Source of the DNA: Dictyobacter aurantiacus
GTDB taxonomy: Bacteria > Chloroflexota > Ktedonobacteria > Ktedonobacterales > Ktedonobacteraceae
Assembly (NCBI RefSeq): GCF_003967515.1
Contig: NZ_BIFQ01000001.1
Coordinates: 3,844,001-3,908,000 of the forward strand
Reading direction: 5' to 3'
Length of the DNA: 64,000 nucleotides
The notes beneath the pieces were generated by a model. It ran no database searches. It was given only the letters and a program-made list of their open reading frames with translations, and was not told the origin of the DNA. The position numbers and the translations under genes are program-made. Below, piece after piece: positions 54,571 to 63,721 of this stretch; position 1 is the stretch's first letter; every line of letters starts with the position of its first letter.

Positions 54571-54619
54571 ATAAAAGAAGTTCGGCCCTGCATGATGCAG
54601 GGCTGAACTTCTTTTATTT
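54571..54619 (+). terminator. Terminator of the pdh operon
   Basis: ATAAAAGAAGTTCGGCCCTG onward pairs with the inverse ending CTTCTTTTAT, one G-U pair, 1-base loop region. Confidence 0.8.
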
Positions 54620-55080
54620 ATATGTGGGTGTTTCGTACCTTCGGCTATGACACTACGCGCCTATGGCGCTCACCTGGTTTTTAGGAGGAGTTGGAGCAAC
54701 ACAATGGGTGGGTGCGTCCGCACCCACCCATTGTGTTGCTCCAACTCCTCCTAATTAAAAGGGGGCGGCCGCGCATGCGGACGCCCGTGCGGGGGCGCGC
54801 ATGCTCCCCCGATAGCAGGTAAGCTTGACGCACTGTCAAAAAAACGACAGACAAATAGGCTATCTTACATTGAATATGGTGCATTAAAGGGCGCGTAAAT
54901 GCTATTCTTATATATGATATACAAATCATTATAGCAAATCATTCTACCGGTGAAATAGCATAGATCGGTAGATTATATTTGCTACTACTGATACATATAG
55001 AAGACGTGACTATGTGTACTATTGTGGGAATATGAAAAGTTTTTGGATCGTGGCATAGGTCGTGAGGGAAAGGAAGCTGT
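54620..55080. other. Gene-free region with palindrome I
   Basis: About 460 bases. It has a 40-base module (54634-54673), palindrome I and the GCGGCCGC module (54765-54804). The remainder is AT-rich. No gene is seen. Confidence 0.6.
54634..54804 (+). repeat. Compound repeat I (module + palindrome + GC-rich module)
   Basis: The left module 54634-54673 matches 48493-48532 at 35 of 40 positions. Palindrome 54681-54754 has arms TTAGGAGGAGTTGGAGCAAC onward, sharing TTGGAGCAACACAATGGGTG with palindrome H. GCGGCCGCGCATGCGGACGC follows at 54765. This is the most complete example of the compound element. Confidence 0.85.
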
Positions 55081-55995
55081 ATGTCGTACGATGCGTCCCG
55101 GCAGCAATTTGAGCATATTATCGCCACCATTTTTACCTGCCGCAGTGTTGTCAAGTATAATCTGACCTTAAGCGAAATGCAGAAGAGCGAGTTGCTGGAT
55201 GATATCGATTCCGCTCTTGACGTCTTGCGTGCTCAGCTCATTACTACTACATCTCCCGAGCTTGAAAAGGTTTCGGTCTCCCGAGGCCAGGGTAGCAGGA
55301 TGATCGTACCTGTGACCGGAAGCGAGCCCGCCATCCAGAAGCCAGCAAGCGCCACCAGCGATCAGACATTGCAGGCGCTCTATCGCATGTATCACGTGTA
55401 CCTGGATACCCAGCAGACCACTAATATCAGTACCTTTGTGACGCGCTTTAATGAGATCATGACCATTATCAATGATTTGCAGCGCCTGATCGAGGCCAAT
55501 TATAGTTCGTATGAAGCCTTTGCCTATCAGATCTCATCCGATGATCCCCTGCAGCGCGTGCGCGTCTTCATCGCGGACCTCTACTATATTTTCATGGAAT
55601 TTGTGCGGCTGCTTTCGGATGTGCTGCAGCAGAACAATGTGCACCTGGATACCGATAAGCTCTCCTCAATGCGTGACGATCTCGATATCAGGCTATTAAG
55701 TTCCTATGGCGGCGAATTTATGGAGGAGCAGACGGGACCCCACTATGACTTTTCCTCGCTAGCGCAGGTTTATACGAGTCATCAGCAGCTAGATAAGATC
55801 AAGCATCTGTCCAATCAGGTTAGCGATACCACGGCCTTTTTAGGGTTTCTGAAAGAGCATATCGGTACCGGCACACATAAGCGCGATGAGATCGCGGCGC
55901 AGATCACGCGTGCCGCGCAGTTGCTCACCGACATGCAGCGTCTTTTGCTCGAATATGAGCGAGCGGCCTCGTTCTTGCTGCATCCAGATAGGTAA
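55081..55995 (+). CDS. Hypothetical helical protein
   Basis: 304 residues from ATG following AAAGGAAGCTGT. It is rich in Leu, Asp and Gln and looks all-helical (YDASRQQFEHIIATIFTCRS, LLDDIDSALDVLRAQL). No membrane segment, no signal and no motif is recognised. It may be co-transcribed with the next gene. Confidence 0.75.
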   Translation: MSYDASRQQFEHIIATIFTCRSVVKYNLTLSEMQKSELLDDIDSALDVLRAQLITTTSPELEKVSVSRGQGSRMIVPVTGSEPAIQKPASATSDQTLQALYRMYHVYLDTQQTTNISTFVTRFNEIMTIINDLQRLIEANYSSYEAFAYQISSDDPLQRVRVFIADLYYIFMEFVRLLSDVLQQNNVHLDTDKLSSMRDDLDIRLLSSYGGEFMEEQTGPHYDFSSLAQVYTSHQQLDKIKHLSNQVSDTTAFLGFLKEHIGTGTHKRDEIAAQITRAAQLLTDMQRLLLEYERAASFLLHPDR

Positions 55996-56097
55996 GTGAT
56001 CGTGTTTGTGCTTGAGGGTGAAGCGAACTCGGCGGGGGCAGAATATTATATACTAGTGGCTACAGATGTTTTGTTTGTGTAGGAGGGAGTTTTTTTT

Positions 56098-56442
56098 ATG
56101 AATGCAATGGCTATCGGGCACGCGGAACTGTATATCTACCCGGAAAAGGTGACGCCGCAGGATCGCATCTCGTCGCCGCAGCGCATTGATGTGACGGGCA
56201 CGCAAGAGTTGTTAGAGGTCTTGACCTCGATGCCAGCCGAGACCAGCTTTAGCGTCCTGCTCGTCATCAATGATTGCGTGGTGGGCAACGGCAAGTACTT
56301 TATGACGCATGAAACCGTGACGATTCTGCACGAGTATGGGGCCTGCGTCGGCTTCCTGGTGAAGCCGCTGGCGATCCTGCGCGAGGCGCGCCAGGAACAC
56401 CAGCGCCGCTATAGCAGTGGCCAGGATCATGTCCGGGAATAA
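56098..56442 (+). CDS. Hypothetical protein (114 aa)
   Basis: ATG with AGGAGGGAG upstream. Soluble, begins MNAMAIGHAELYIYPEKVTP. The stretch FSVLLVINDCVVGNGKYFMT is beta-like. No family is recognised. Two copies of CTGGACATAATCCC follow the stop. Confidence 0.7.
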   Translation: MNAMAIGHAELYIYPEKVTPQDRISSPQRIDVTGTQELLEVLTSMPAETSFSVLLVINDCVVGNGKYFMTHETVTILHEYGACVGFLVKPLAILREARQEHQRRYSSGQDHVRE

Positions 56443-56526
56443 CGCCTGGACATAATCCCTGGACATAATCCCGCCTCCGGCATGTATCCGGAATGTGCTA
56501 TAGCCTCGCCCCGAGTGATGACACCT

Positions 56527-57657
56527 TTATAGTTTGGCGCGTTCGTACTGTTTGGGCCAGGCGATGTCCTGCGACAGTTCGCGTGCCGCGCGCAGGGGAA
56601 AGTGTGGATCGCGCAGGAACTCGCGGGCCAGGAAGATCAGATCCGCCTGCTGCTGCTCTAAGATCTGGTTGGCCTGCCGGGGCTCGGTAATCAGACCGAC
56701 GGCTCCGGTGGGAACGTGCGCTTCGCGGCGAATAGCCTCGGCAAAGGGAACCTGGTAGCCGGGTCCAACGGGGATTCTGGCCTTTTCAACGTTGCCGCCG
56801 GATGAGACATCGATCAGATCGACGCCATGTTCATGCAGGGCTCGGCTGATCTCTATGCTCTCTTCAATCGTCAGACCACCCTCGATCCAATCGCTGGCCG
56901 AGATGCGCGCCAGCAACGGCAGTTCCGCGGGCAGCACCTGGCGAATGGCATCGGTCACCTCCAGCAGGAAACGCATGCGGTTTTGCAGGGAGCCGCCATA
57001 CTCATCGGTGCGGTGGTTTGAATAGGGGGAGAGGAACTCATGGATCAGGTAGCCATGGGCGGCGTGGATCTCCAGAATCTGGAAACCCGCCTGCAGGGCT
57101 CGGCGGGCCCCCGTCTGGAAGCTCTGAACCACCTTCGCGATCTCGTCCTGTGAAAGCTCAACCGGCAATGGATAGTTTTGTGAGAAGCGCAGCGCGCTCG
57201 GCCCCACTGTCTCCCAGCCGCCATCCTCACGCTTTACCTCGCCGCTGCCACTCCATGGTCTGAACGTGCTGGCCTTCCTCCCCGCATGGGCTAATTGCAT
57301 CGCCGGGATAGCTCCCTGAGACTTGATGAACGAGGCGATGCGCGAAAGCATCTCGATGTGCTCATCTCTATAGATACCCAGATCCTGGGGAGAGATGCGT
57401 CCGCGCGCCTCAACGGCGGTCGCCTCGGTCATTACGATGGCCGCGCCTCCGACCGCGAACGAGCCCAGGTGGACCAGGTGCCAATCGCTGGCAAAGCCGT
57501 CGGTCGATGAATACTGACACATAGGAGCTACAGCGATACGATTGCGCAGGGTCAGGCCGCGTAGCGTATATGGTTGAAACAATGGAACGATAGATTGATC
57601 GTGTTCCTGTTCAGTTGATGCAGTATTTTGCGTATTATTTATCGGCAATGTCGCCAT
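56527..57657 (-). CDS. NADH:flavin oxidoreductase, old yellow enzyme family (YqjM-like)
   Basis: 376 residues. LRGLTLRNRIAVAPMCQYSS is the FMN-binding start of the YqjM class; IHAAHGYLIHEFLSPYSNHR supplies the substrate-binding histidines and DEYGGSLQNRMRFLLEV follows. It reduces activated carbon-carbon double bonds with NADPH. Start after AAGGAGTATTTCAAA. It lies downstream of the ALDH-like gene on the same strand. Confidence 0.93.
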   Translation of the reverse strand: MATLPINNTQNTASTEQEHDQSIVPLFQPYTLRGLTLRNRIAVAPMCQYSSTDGFASDWHLVHLGSFAVGGAAIVMTEATAVEARGRISPQDLGIYRDEHIEMLSRIASFIKSQGAIPAMQLAHAGRKASTFRPWSGSGEVKREDGGWETVGPSALRFSQNYPLPVELSQDEIAKVVQSFQTGARRALQAGFQILEIHAAHGYLIHEFLSPYSNHRTDEYGGSLQNRMRFLLEVTDAIRQVLPAELPLLARISASDWIEGGLTIEESIEISRALHEHGVDLIDVSSGGNVEKARIPVGPGYQVPFAEAIRREAHVPTGAVGLITEPRQANQILEQQQADLIFLAREFLRDPHFPLRAARELSQDIAWPKQYERAKL

Positions 57658-57828
57658 TTTGAAATACTCCTTGTTTATATTGATGCTGCTGGAGAAGAGA
57701 TATTTTTATTCATTCTGAGATCATCAGAGACGCCATGCTATCCACCAGCTACCACCCGCTTCTCTGATGGTGTGATTCGTAATTTCTTACATACAAACAA
57801 GGAAGCTGCTGTGCATTATTCCAACCGG

Positions 57829-57906
57829 TCTACAGGTAAGTTGCTGTGACACCACGGCCGGGTGCATCCGCACCCGGCCGTGGTGTCACAGCAACTTACC
57901 TGTAGA
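57829..57906. repeat. Intergenic palindrome J
   Basis: Exact 37-bp arms (TCTACAGGTAAGTTGCTGTG onward) around loop ATCC; core GGGTGCATCCGCACCC. It lies between the OYE and ALDH-like genes, both on the minus strand, and its right end is 7 bases from the ALDH stop, so it could end that transcript. Confidence 0.88.
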
Positions 57907-57912
57907 TCTGTG

Positions 57913-59667
57913 CTATCCGAGGATGGCCGTCTTGACGATGGCGGGTAGCTTGAGCCAGGAGGGAGATTGCTCAAATTGCGTCAGTTGTCTGAAGAGTTTG
58001 GACGCGGACCTGGCCTGGCTGGTAAACCAGGGGGGCGTCGGTATGCTACGGAACGGGGCGTACACGACGCTTTTCTGCGCGCGTGAGAACATCAGCGAGT
58101 TGTGCACGACGTCATTGCCGGACTGGATATCGTAGATCTCATGGCCGGGGAAGGCGCCCCAGGTGGTTGATCCCAGTACGAAGCTGGTGCCAGCCCAGTA
58201 GTTGACGCCGATACTGCCATAGCGCAGTTGGGCGATGGCCCTGCCAACGGCTTCCGCTATAGTGGGATCTTGCAGGGAGCGTGGATGGACCAGCAGCGTG
58301 GCGTTGAGGGTGCCCCAGAGTTGCTCATTGGCGAATTGTACGGCACGCTCGATATAGTCGACCACGCTGGCCGCGTCGAGGGCGGTTTCGGCGAAGAGGC
58401 TGCAGAACGCTTCGGTGGTAAAGCAGATGTCGTCCTTATTGGTGGCGTCAACGTCTGAGATCAGCGTCCAGGGCAGATTCTGGGGATCGTTTGAGCCACC
58501 AAACTCTTCGGCCTCTGGATGGGCAGCCACAAAGTCCTGGTAGCGCTGGCGAGCGCCTGGATAATAGGCCTTGCGCGTTGGCAGTTGTGAGAGCACATTG
58601 CGGACCTGCTGCAGCAATTGTGGACGTAGCGCCCAGTCTTTATGCTGGATGATGACGCGGGTCGCGTTGCAGTTATAGCCGGCGTTATTGACGAGCATTG
58701 AGGCGATATGGATGGCCTGGTCGTCCATATCGCGTTCGTTCCAGGGACCTGGTACCACGATGACGGGACTGACATTGCCCAGTTCGCCCGTTACACGCTT
58801 GGTGACCAATGGCTGCCTGGCCGCCTTGCGGGCCGCGCCCTCAGCTCCGGGTCCAAAGACGATGGCGTCAAACGTTTTGTCGGAGCCTGTGATATGGATC
58901 TCATCAATGCTGGCATGCTGGCAGAGGTAGCTGCCTTCCTCGGCTCCGCCGTGGACGATGCGCAGGTAGCCAGCATCGATCAGCGAGTGAAAGGCCTCGG
59001 CCATCAAAGGACCCAGGTATGCGTTGACGGGATTGGCCTTGAAGAGTACGACCTGGTTGTCGGTAAATAGCTTGTAGAGCACGTCCAGTGGACCAATGCT
59101 GGCGACGTTGCCGGCGCCGAGTACCAGCGCTACCTTGCCCGTCGGGAGGGGCGCTTGATAGTTGACGGCCTGGGTTGAAGCCAGCGTCTCGGCTGTTACG
59201 CCTGGCTGCATCCAGACCTCGGCCTTTACACCCGGAAAGAGCACGCGGTCGTAGGGGCGGAAAGGGAAGACCTGGGCCTTTACCTGCCCGTCGTGACGCG
59301 TCCGTATCGGTCCAGGAATATGCGGGTGCCCATCTTGCTGGATATCGATCAGCGCCTGGCGCAACTGACGCAGGCTGTGGAGCAGCGCCCACGTGCCAGC
59401 TACCCATTCCTCGCCGGCGTAAGGGGAATCCTCCTCAAGCCCTTTGGCCTGCAGGCTGGCCGCCACCCAGCGTGGTGCCAGTGCCGAAAAATCAGCGATC
59501 AGGCTATCCACGATGCGGATGCGCTCGGCGACCGGCGTCTTCACCCAGTTGTCTTTTTGCTCAACCAGTACACCGATGGCGCGATCCATCTCCTCGCGAC
59601 TGGAAGGAGCCAGCGCACTGCTCGCTGTAGGGAATGATGGGCTTCCGTGCTGTGTATTAATCGTCAT
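57913..59667 (-). CDS. Aldehyde dehydrogenase-family protein
   Basis: 584 residues, about 90 longer than typical ALDHs. The ALDH pattern is present in KVALVLGAGNVASIGPLDVL (cofactor site), TGELGNVSPVIVVPGPWNE (the Glu-containing motif) and NNAGYNCNATRVIIQ (catalytic Cys). The carboxyl end has additional residues after the oligomerisation region. The Cys is in YNC rather than the common GQxC, so substrate range is uncertain. Confidence 0.88.
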   Translation of the reverse strand: MTINTQHGSPSFPTASSALAPSSREEMDRAIGVLVEQKDNWVKTPVAERIRIVDSLIADFSALAPRWVAASLQAKGLEEDSPYAGEEWVAGTWALLHSLRQLRQALIDIQQDGHPHIPGPIRTRHDGQVKAQVFPFRPYDRVLFPGVKAEVWMQPGVTAETLASTQAVNYQAPLPTGKVALVLGAGNVASIGPLDVLYKLFTDNQVVLFKANPVNAYLGPLMAEAFHSLIDAGYLRIVHGGAEEGSYLCQHASIDEIHITGSDKTFDAIVFGPGAEGAARKAARQPLVTKRVTGELGNVSPVIVVPGPWNERDMDDQAIHIASMLVNNAGYNCNATRVIIQHKDWALRPQLLQQVRNVLSQLPTRKAYYPGARQRYQDFVAAHPEAEEFGGSNDPQNLPWTLISDVDATNKDDICFTTEAFCSLFAETALDAASVVDYIERAVQFANEQLWGTLNATLLVHPRSLQDPTIAEAVGRAIAQLRYGSIGVNYWAGTSFVLGSTTWGAFPGHEIYDIQSGNDVVHNSLMFSRAQKSVVYAPFRSIPTPPWFTSQARSASKLFRQLTQFEQSPSWLKLPAIVKTAILG

Positions 59668-60123
59668 CGTTTTCTCTCTCTATCACGGACTGGTTTTTTA
59701 TAGTGGTGCATGGGCTGCGCGAATGCGCAGCCCATGCACCACTATAAAAAATACTTTGTGAGCTTATTCTATGCCAGCGTCGTTTGGATAGCAATATGCG
59801 AATGTGTTGCTCGCGGTGGTCATAAGGCTGAAGTTAACAATTTTCTGATGGATGCGCGTTTAATCTACTATAGAGGATGAGAACACGCTTTTGTTAACAT
59901 GCCCTTCACACATACCGAATCAACACGCTTGTTTAGACGATCTGGTCAGCGCTATGTTACAATATAGTCCATCCAATAGATGCCGTAGCTGGTGTAATCA
60001 TATTTCGCCTATGCATATTTCAATTATAGAGAGGGCATGGGCATCTCGATAGTGCCTCATTTGTTGAATAGCAAAGCCGTATTACCTATGTCCTCAATCA
60101 CGTACTTCAGGTAAGGAGTCAGC
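59668..60123. other. Divergent gene-free region with palindrome L
   Basis: About 455 bases between two divergent starts, AT-rich apart from palindrome L. Promoters of both genes should lie here. No gene is seen. Confidence 0.55.
59694..59751. repeat. Intergenic palindrome L
   Basis: TTTTTTATAGTGGTGCATGG and its exact inverse around GAAT; 27-bp arms. It resembles a terminator with A and T tracts on both sides, but it sits upstream of both adjacent genes. Confidence 0.85.
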
Positions 60124-63100
60124 ATGCCATCACAGGGTTATGTACGTTTTCCAAACATTTTCCAGGAGCAGATCGTCTTCGTCGCTGAAGATGATCTCTG
60201 GTTAGTTTCAGCCGAGGGGGGGCGGGCCGAACGTTTAACCGCGGGGGTTGGTGAGGTAAGATATCCCCATTTCTCTCCAGATGGTCAGTTAATCGCTTTT
60301 GTCGGCCGCGAAGAGGGGCCGAGCGAAGTTTATGTTATGCCCGCCCAGGGCGGTCCCGCTCAGCGTCTGACCTTCCAGGCCGGTAATTGCCGCGTGCTCG
60401 GCTGGTCACCTGATGGGGAAGAGATCCTCTACTCCAGCAATGCCGGTCAGTTCGCGGGCCGTTTTGAAGTGATCTATGGGATCAAGCCGAGCGGGGGGAT
60501 GCCGCATCAGTTGCCGCTGGGTATGGCCAATGACATCTCTTACAGTAAAGATGGTGGTGTGGTCATCGGTCGTAACGTGAATATTCGTGAGTTTTCGCAC
60601 TGGAAGCGTTACCGTGGTGGCACGGCCGGTCATCTGTGGTGCGATCGCCAGGGGGATGGCAATTTTAAGCGCTTACTGCAGCTTACCGGTAATGTGGCCG
60701 ATCCCTGCTGGATTGGTGAGCGGATCTACTTTCTCTCGGACCACGATGGGATAGGGAACATCTATTCCTGTACACCGGATGGTGAGGATCTGCGCCAGCA
60801 TACACGGCATACCGATTTCTATGCGCGCCACCTCTCAACCGATGGCACGCGCCTGGTCTATCACTCGGCCGCCGATCTCTACCTGTTTGATCCCCGCAAT
60901 GAGGAGGCCAAACACCTGGAGATCTCCTTGCCCAGCATTCGTACGCAGCGCAGCCGCAAGTTTGTGTCGGCCGCCAATTACCTTGACTCCTATGCTCTGC
61001 ATCCGCAGGGACATATGCTGGCGTTGACCACGCGCGGCAAGGCCTTTACGTTCGGCAACTGGGAGGGCCCGGTTCTACAGTATGGTGAGCCCGATGGGGT
61101 ACGCTACCGCTTCTTAGAATGGCTCGCCGATGGCAGGCGGCTGGTGGCGGTGCACGATGCGCCGGGACATGAAGAACTGATTATCTTCGCGCCCGACGGT
61201 GCGACGGAGCCACAGACGTTCCCTGACATCGACCTTGGTCGCGTCACCGATTTTGTCGTTTCTCCTACCGAGAACGCCCTGGCGATCGCCAATCACCGCA
61301 ACGAACTGCTGCTGGTAGATCTGGATAAAGGGAGCTCACAGGTACTGGATCGTAGCGAGGCGGGCCGCATCGATGGGATTTCCTGGTCGCCCGATGGTGG
61401 CTGGATCGCTTATGGCTTCGCTATCTCGTCCAATAAGAGCGCGATCAAGCTGTGCAGGATTGAGACGGGTGAGACGCACCAGGTAACCGATCCTATTCTG
61501 CAGGATAGCGATCCGGCCTTCGATCCGGAGGGCAAATATCTCTACTTCCTGGGCCAGCGCGTCTTCAATCCTGTATCGGACAATCTGCACTTTGACCTGG
61601 GCTTCCCACGTGGCGTCAAACCGTATGTCATTATCCTGCGTAAAGATCTGCGTTCTCCATTTATCCCGGAATCGAAGTCGCCCGATGAGAAAGAGAAGGA
61701 GAAGGAGAATGGCAGCGAGAAGAAGGCCCAGGAGGAGATCGATGCTCCAAAGGATGCCGATCAGGAGAACAGCAAAGAGAAGAAAGACGAGGGGAGCAAA
61801 AAGGGCTCGACCATGACCATCGACCTGGACGGCATCAGCGAGCGTATCCTGCCCTTCCCGGTCGCAGAGGGTCGCTATACCCAGGTGCGAGGCATAAGGG
61901 GGAAGGCACTCTTCCTTTCCCATCCCGTGGAAGGGAACCTCAATAACTCTTCGCGTGCCAAAGGTGTGCTGGAATACTATGATTTTGAGAACTACAAGAC
62001 CGAGAAGGTGCTGGATGGCGTAGGCAGCTTTGACCTGTCGCGCGACAGCAAGTTCCTGGTCTATCGCAGCCAGCAGAAGCTGCGCGTGGTTAAAGCTGGT
62101 GAGAAGCTCAAGACCGAGCAGAATAACAACGAACGGGCCAGCCGGGAGAGCGGCTGGATCGATCTGCAGCGCGTCAAGGTTTCGGTCCAACCGTTCGCCG
62201 AGTGGAAGCAGATGTTCGCCGAGGCCTGGCGCCTGCAACGCGAGCAGTTCTGGTCCGAGGACATGTCTGGCATCGACTGGGACGGTATCTATCAGCAGTA
62301 CGCGCCCCTGGTTGAGCGTATCAGCTCGCGTTCAGAGCTCTCTGATCTGCTGTGGGAACTGCATGGAGAACTGGGGACCTCGCACGCCTATGAGATGGGG
62401 GGCGACGTACGGCATGGTCCCCATTATCGCCAGGGTTTCCTGGGGGTTGACTGGGTGTATGACGCGGATCAGGAGCGCTACCGCATCGCGCGCATCGTCA
62501 AGGGCGATTCCTCCGATAGCCAGACGACCTCGCCTTTTACCAGTCCTGGTCTGAATGTCAAGGTCAATGACGCCGTCCTGGCGATCAATGGTCAGCGGGT
62601 CGGACCCGGCTGGGGTCCACAGGAACTGCTGGTCAACCAGGCTGGCAACGAGGTGCAGATTACCATTGAGGACGCGGAAACGAAAGAGAGCCGTGTCGTG
62701 GTGGTGAAGGCCCTATCCAGTGAGACGTCGGCCCGCTATCGCGAGTGGGTAGAGAACAATCGGCGCACCGTCCACAAATTATCCAATAATCGCGTTGGAT
62801 ACATCCATATTCCCGACATGGGCAGCAACGGCTACGCCGAGTTCCATCGCGGCTACCTGTCTGAGTACGATTATCCCGCGCTGCTGGTGGATGTGCGCTG
62901 GAATGGTGGCGGCAACGTTTCTGGCCTGCTGCTTGAGAAGCTGGCGCGTCGTCGTATCGGCTATGACTTCCCTCGCTGGGGCCAGCCCGAGCCATATCCC
63001 GGTGAGTCGCCACGGGGACCGATGGTGGCGTTGACCAACGAGCACGCCGGCTCGGATGGAGACATCTTCAGCCATAGCTTCAAGCTGATGGGCCTGGGTC

Positions 63101-63405
63101 CCTTGATTGGTAAGCGCACCTGGGGTGGCGTTATCGGTATCTATCCCCGCCATAGGCTGGTGGATGGGACGGTGACGACGCAGCCAGAGTTCTCGTTCTG
63201 GTTCAAGGATGTGGGCTGGAACGTTGAGAATTACGGTACCGATCCAGATATCGAGGTGGATATCGCGCCGCAGGATTTTGTGCGCGAGGTTGATCCGCAA
63301 CTTGAGCGGGCGCTGGCCGAAGCCCTGCGCCTGGCGGACGAGTATCCAACCCTCGAACCCAAACCAGGCGAGCGTCCCCGCCTGGGCCGACTCAACAACC
63401 ACTGA
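60124..63405 (+). CDS. Tricorn-type S41 protease
   Basis: 1093 residues, the size of archaeal tricorn. An amino-terminal beta-propeller (VRYPHFSPDGQLIAFVGREE and other WD/PD40-like repeats) is followed by a second propeller, a PDZ domain and an S41 catalytic core. Candidate catalytic residues are His754 (GTSHAYEMGG) and Ser977 (HAGSDGDIFS), matching tricorn H746 and S965. Residues about 518-560 are a highly charged Lys/Glu insertion (EKEKEKENGSEKKAQEE) between propeller parts. It degrades peptides downstream of other proteases. No signal peptide is seen. Confidence 0.93.
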   Translation: MPSQGYVRFPNIFQEQIVFVAEDDLWLVSAEGGRAERLTAGVGEVRYPHFSPDGQLIAFVGREEGPSEVYVMPAQGGPAQRLTFQAGNCRVLGWSPDGEEILYSSNAGQFAGRFEVIYGIKPSGGMPHQLPLGMANDISYSKDGGVVIGRNVNIREFSHWKRYRGGTAGHLWCDRQGDGNFKRLLQLTGNVADPCWIGERIYFLSDHDGIGNIYSCTPDGEDLRQHTRHTDFYARHLSTDGTRLVYHSAADLYLFDPRNEEAKHLEISLPSIRTQRSRKFVSAANYLDSYALHPQGHMLALTTRGKAFTFGNWEGPVLQYGEPDGVRYRFLEWLADGRRLVAVHDAPGHEELIIFAPDGATEPQTFPDIDLGRVTDFVVSPTENALAIANHRNELLLVDLDKGSSQVLDRSEAGRIDGISWSPDGGWIAYGFAISSNKSAIKLCRIETGETHQVTDPILQDSDPAFDPEGKYLYFLGQRVFNPVSDNLHFDLGFPRGVKPYVIILRKDLRSPFIPESKSPDEKEKEKENGSEKKAQEEIDAPKDADQENSKEKKDEGSKKGSTMTIDLDGISERILPFPVAEGRYTQVRGIRGKALFLSHPVEGNLNNSSRAKGVLEYYDFENYKTEKVLDGVGSFDLSRDSKFLVYRSQQKLRVVKAGEKLKTEQNNNERASRESGWIDLQRVKVSVQPFAEWKQMFAEAWRLQREQFWSEDMSGIDWDGIYQQYAPLVERISSRSELSDLLWELHGELGTSHAYEMGGDVRHGPHYRQGFLGVDWVYDADQERYRIARIVKGDSSDSQTTSPFTSPGLNVKVNDAVLAINGQRVGPGWGPQELLVNQAGNEVQITIEDAETKESRVVVVKALSSETSARYREWVENNRRTVHKLSNNRVGYIHIPDMGSNGYAEFHRGYLSEYDYPALLVDVRWNGGGNVSGLLLEKLARRRIGYDFPRWGQPEPYPGESPRGPMVALTNEHAGSDGDIFSHSFKLMGLGPLIGKRTWGGVIGIYPRHRLVDGTVTTQPEFSFWFKDVGWNVENYGTDPDIEVDIAPQDFVREVDPQLERALAEALRLADEYPTLEPKPGERPRLGRLNNH

Positions 63406-63721
63406 TCCTCTTTCCCTTCAACAAGGGTCGTCTGTTATACATCGGGCGGCCCTCTTTTATATTCCCTGTTTTTGTGTTGGTGCGACAGGGGCGCGCATGC
63501 GCGCCCCTGTCGCACCAACACAAAAAAACCGGGCGGCCGCGCAGCGGCCGCCCGAGAGGCGCTCACGCGCCCCGTAAAAAGTGTGTCTGACACCCACCAT
63601 CTTGCGACAAATTTGTGACAAATTTGCGATAATTTCTCCACATTTCAATTCTATACTGTGATCAATGAATGATGAGAAATTTGAATAGCAATAATCACTG
63701 ATGGGAAAGGGAGCAGTTTTC
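63406..63721. other. Gene-free stretch with palindrome M
   Basis: 316 bases with palindrome M, a GCGGCCGC module and an AT-rich promoter-like part near the next start. Confidence 0.55.
63469..63575 (+). repeat. Compound repeat M (palindrome + module)
   Basis: Palindrome 63469-63536 (TTTTTGTGTTGGTGCGACAG onward, core GGGGCGCGCATGCGCGCCCC) is followed by GGGCGGCCGCGCAGCGGCCG and GGCGCTCACG, the same arrangement as palindrome F. Confidence 0.85.
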
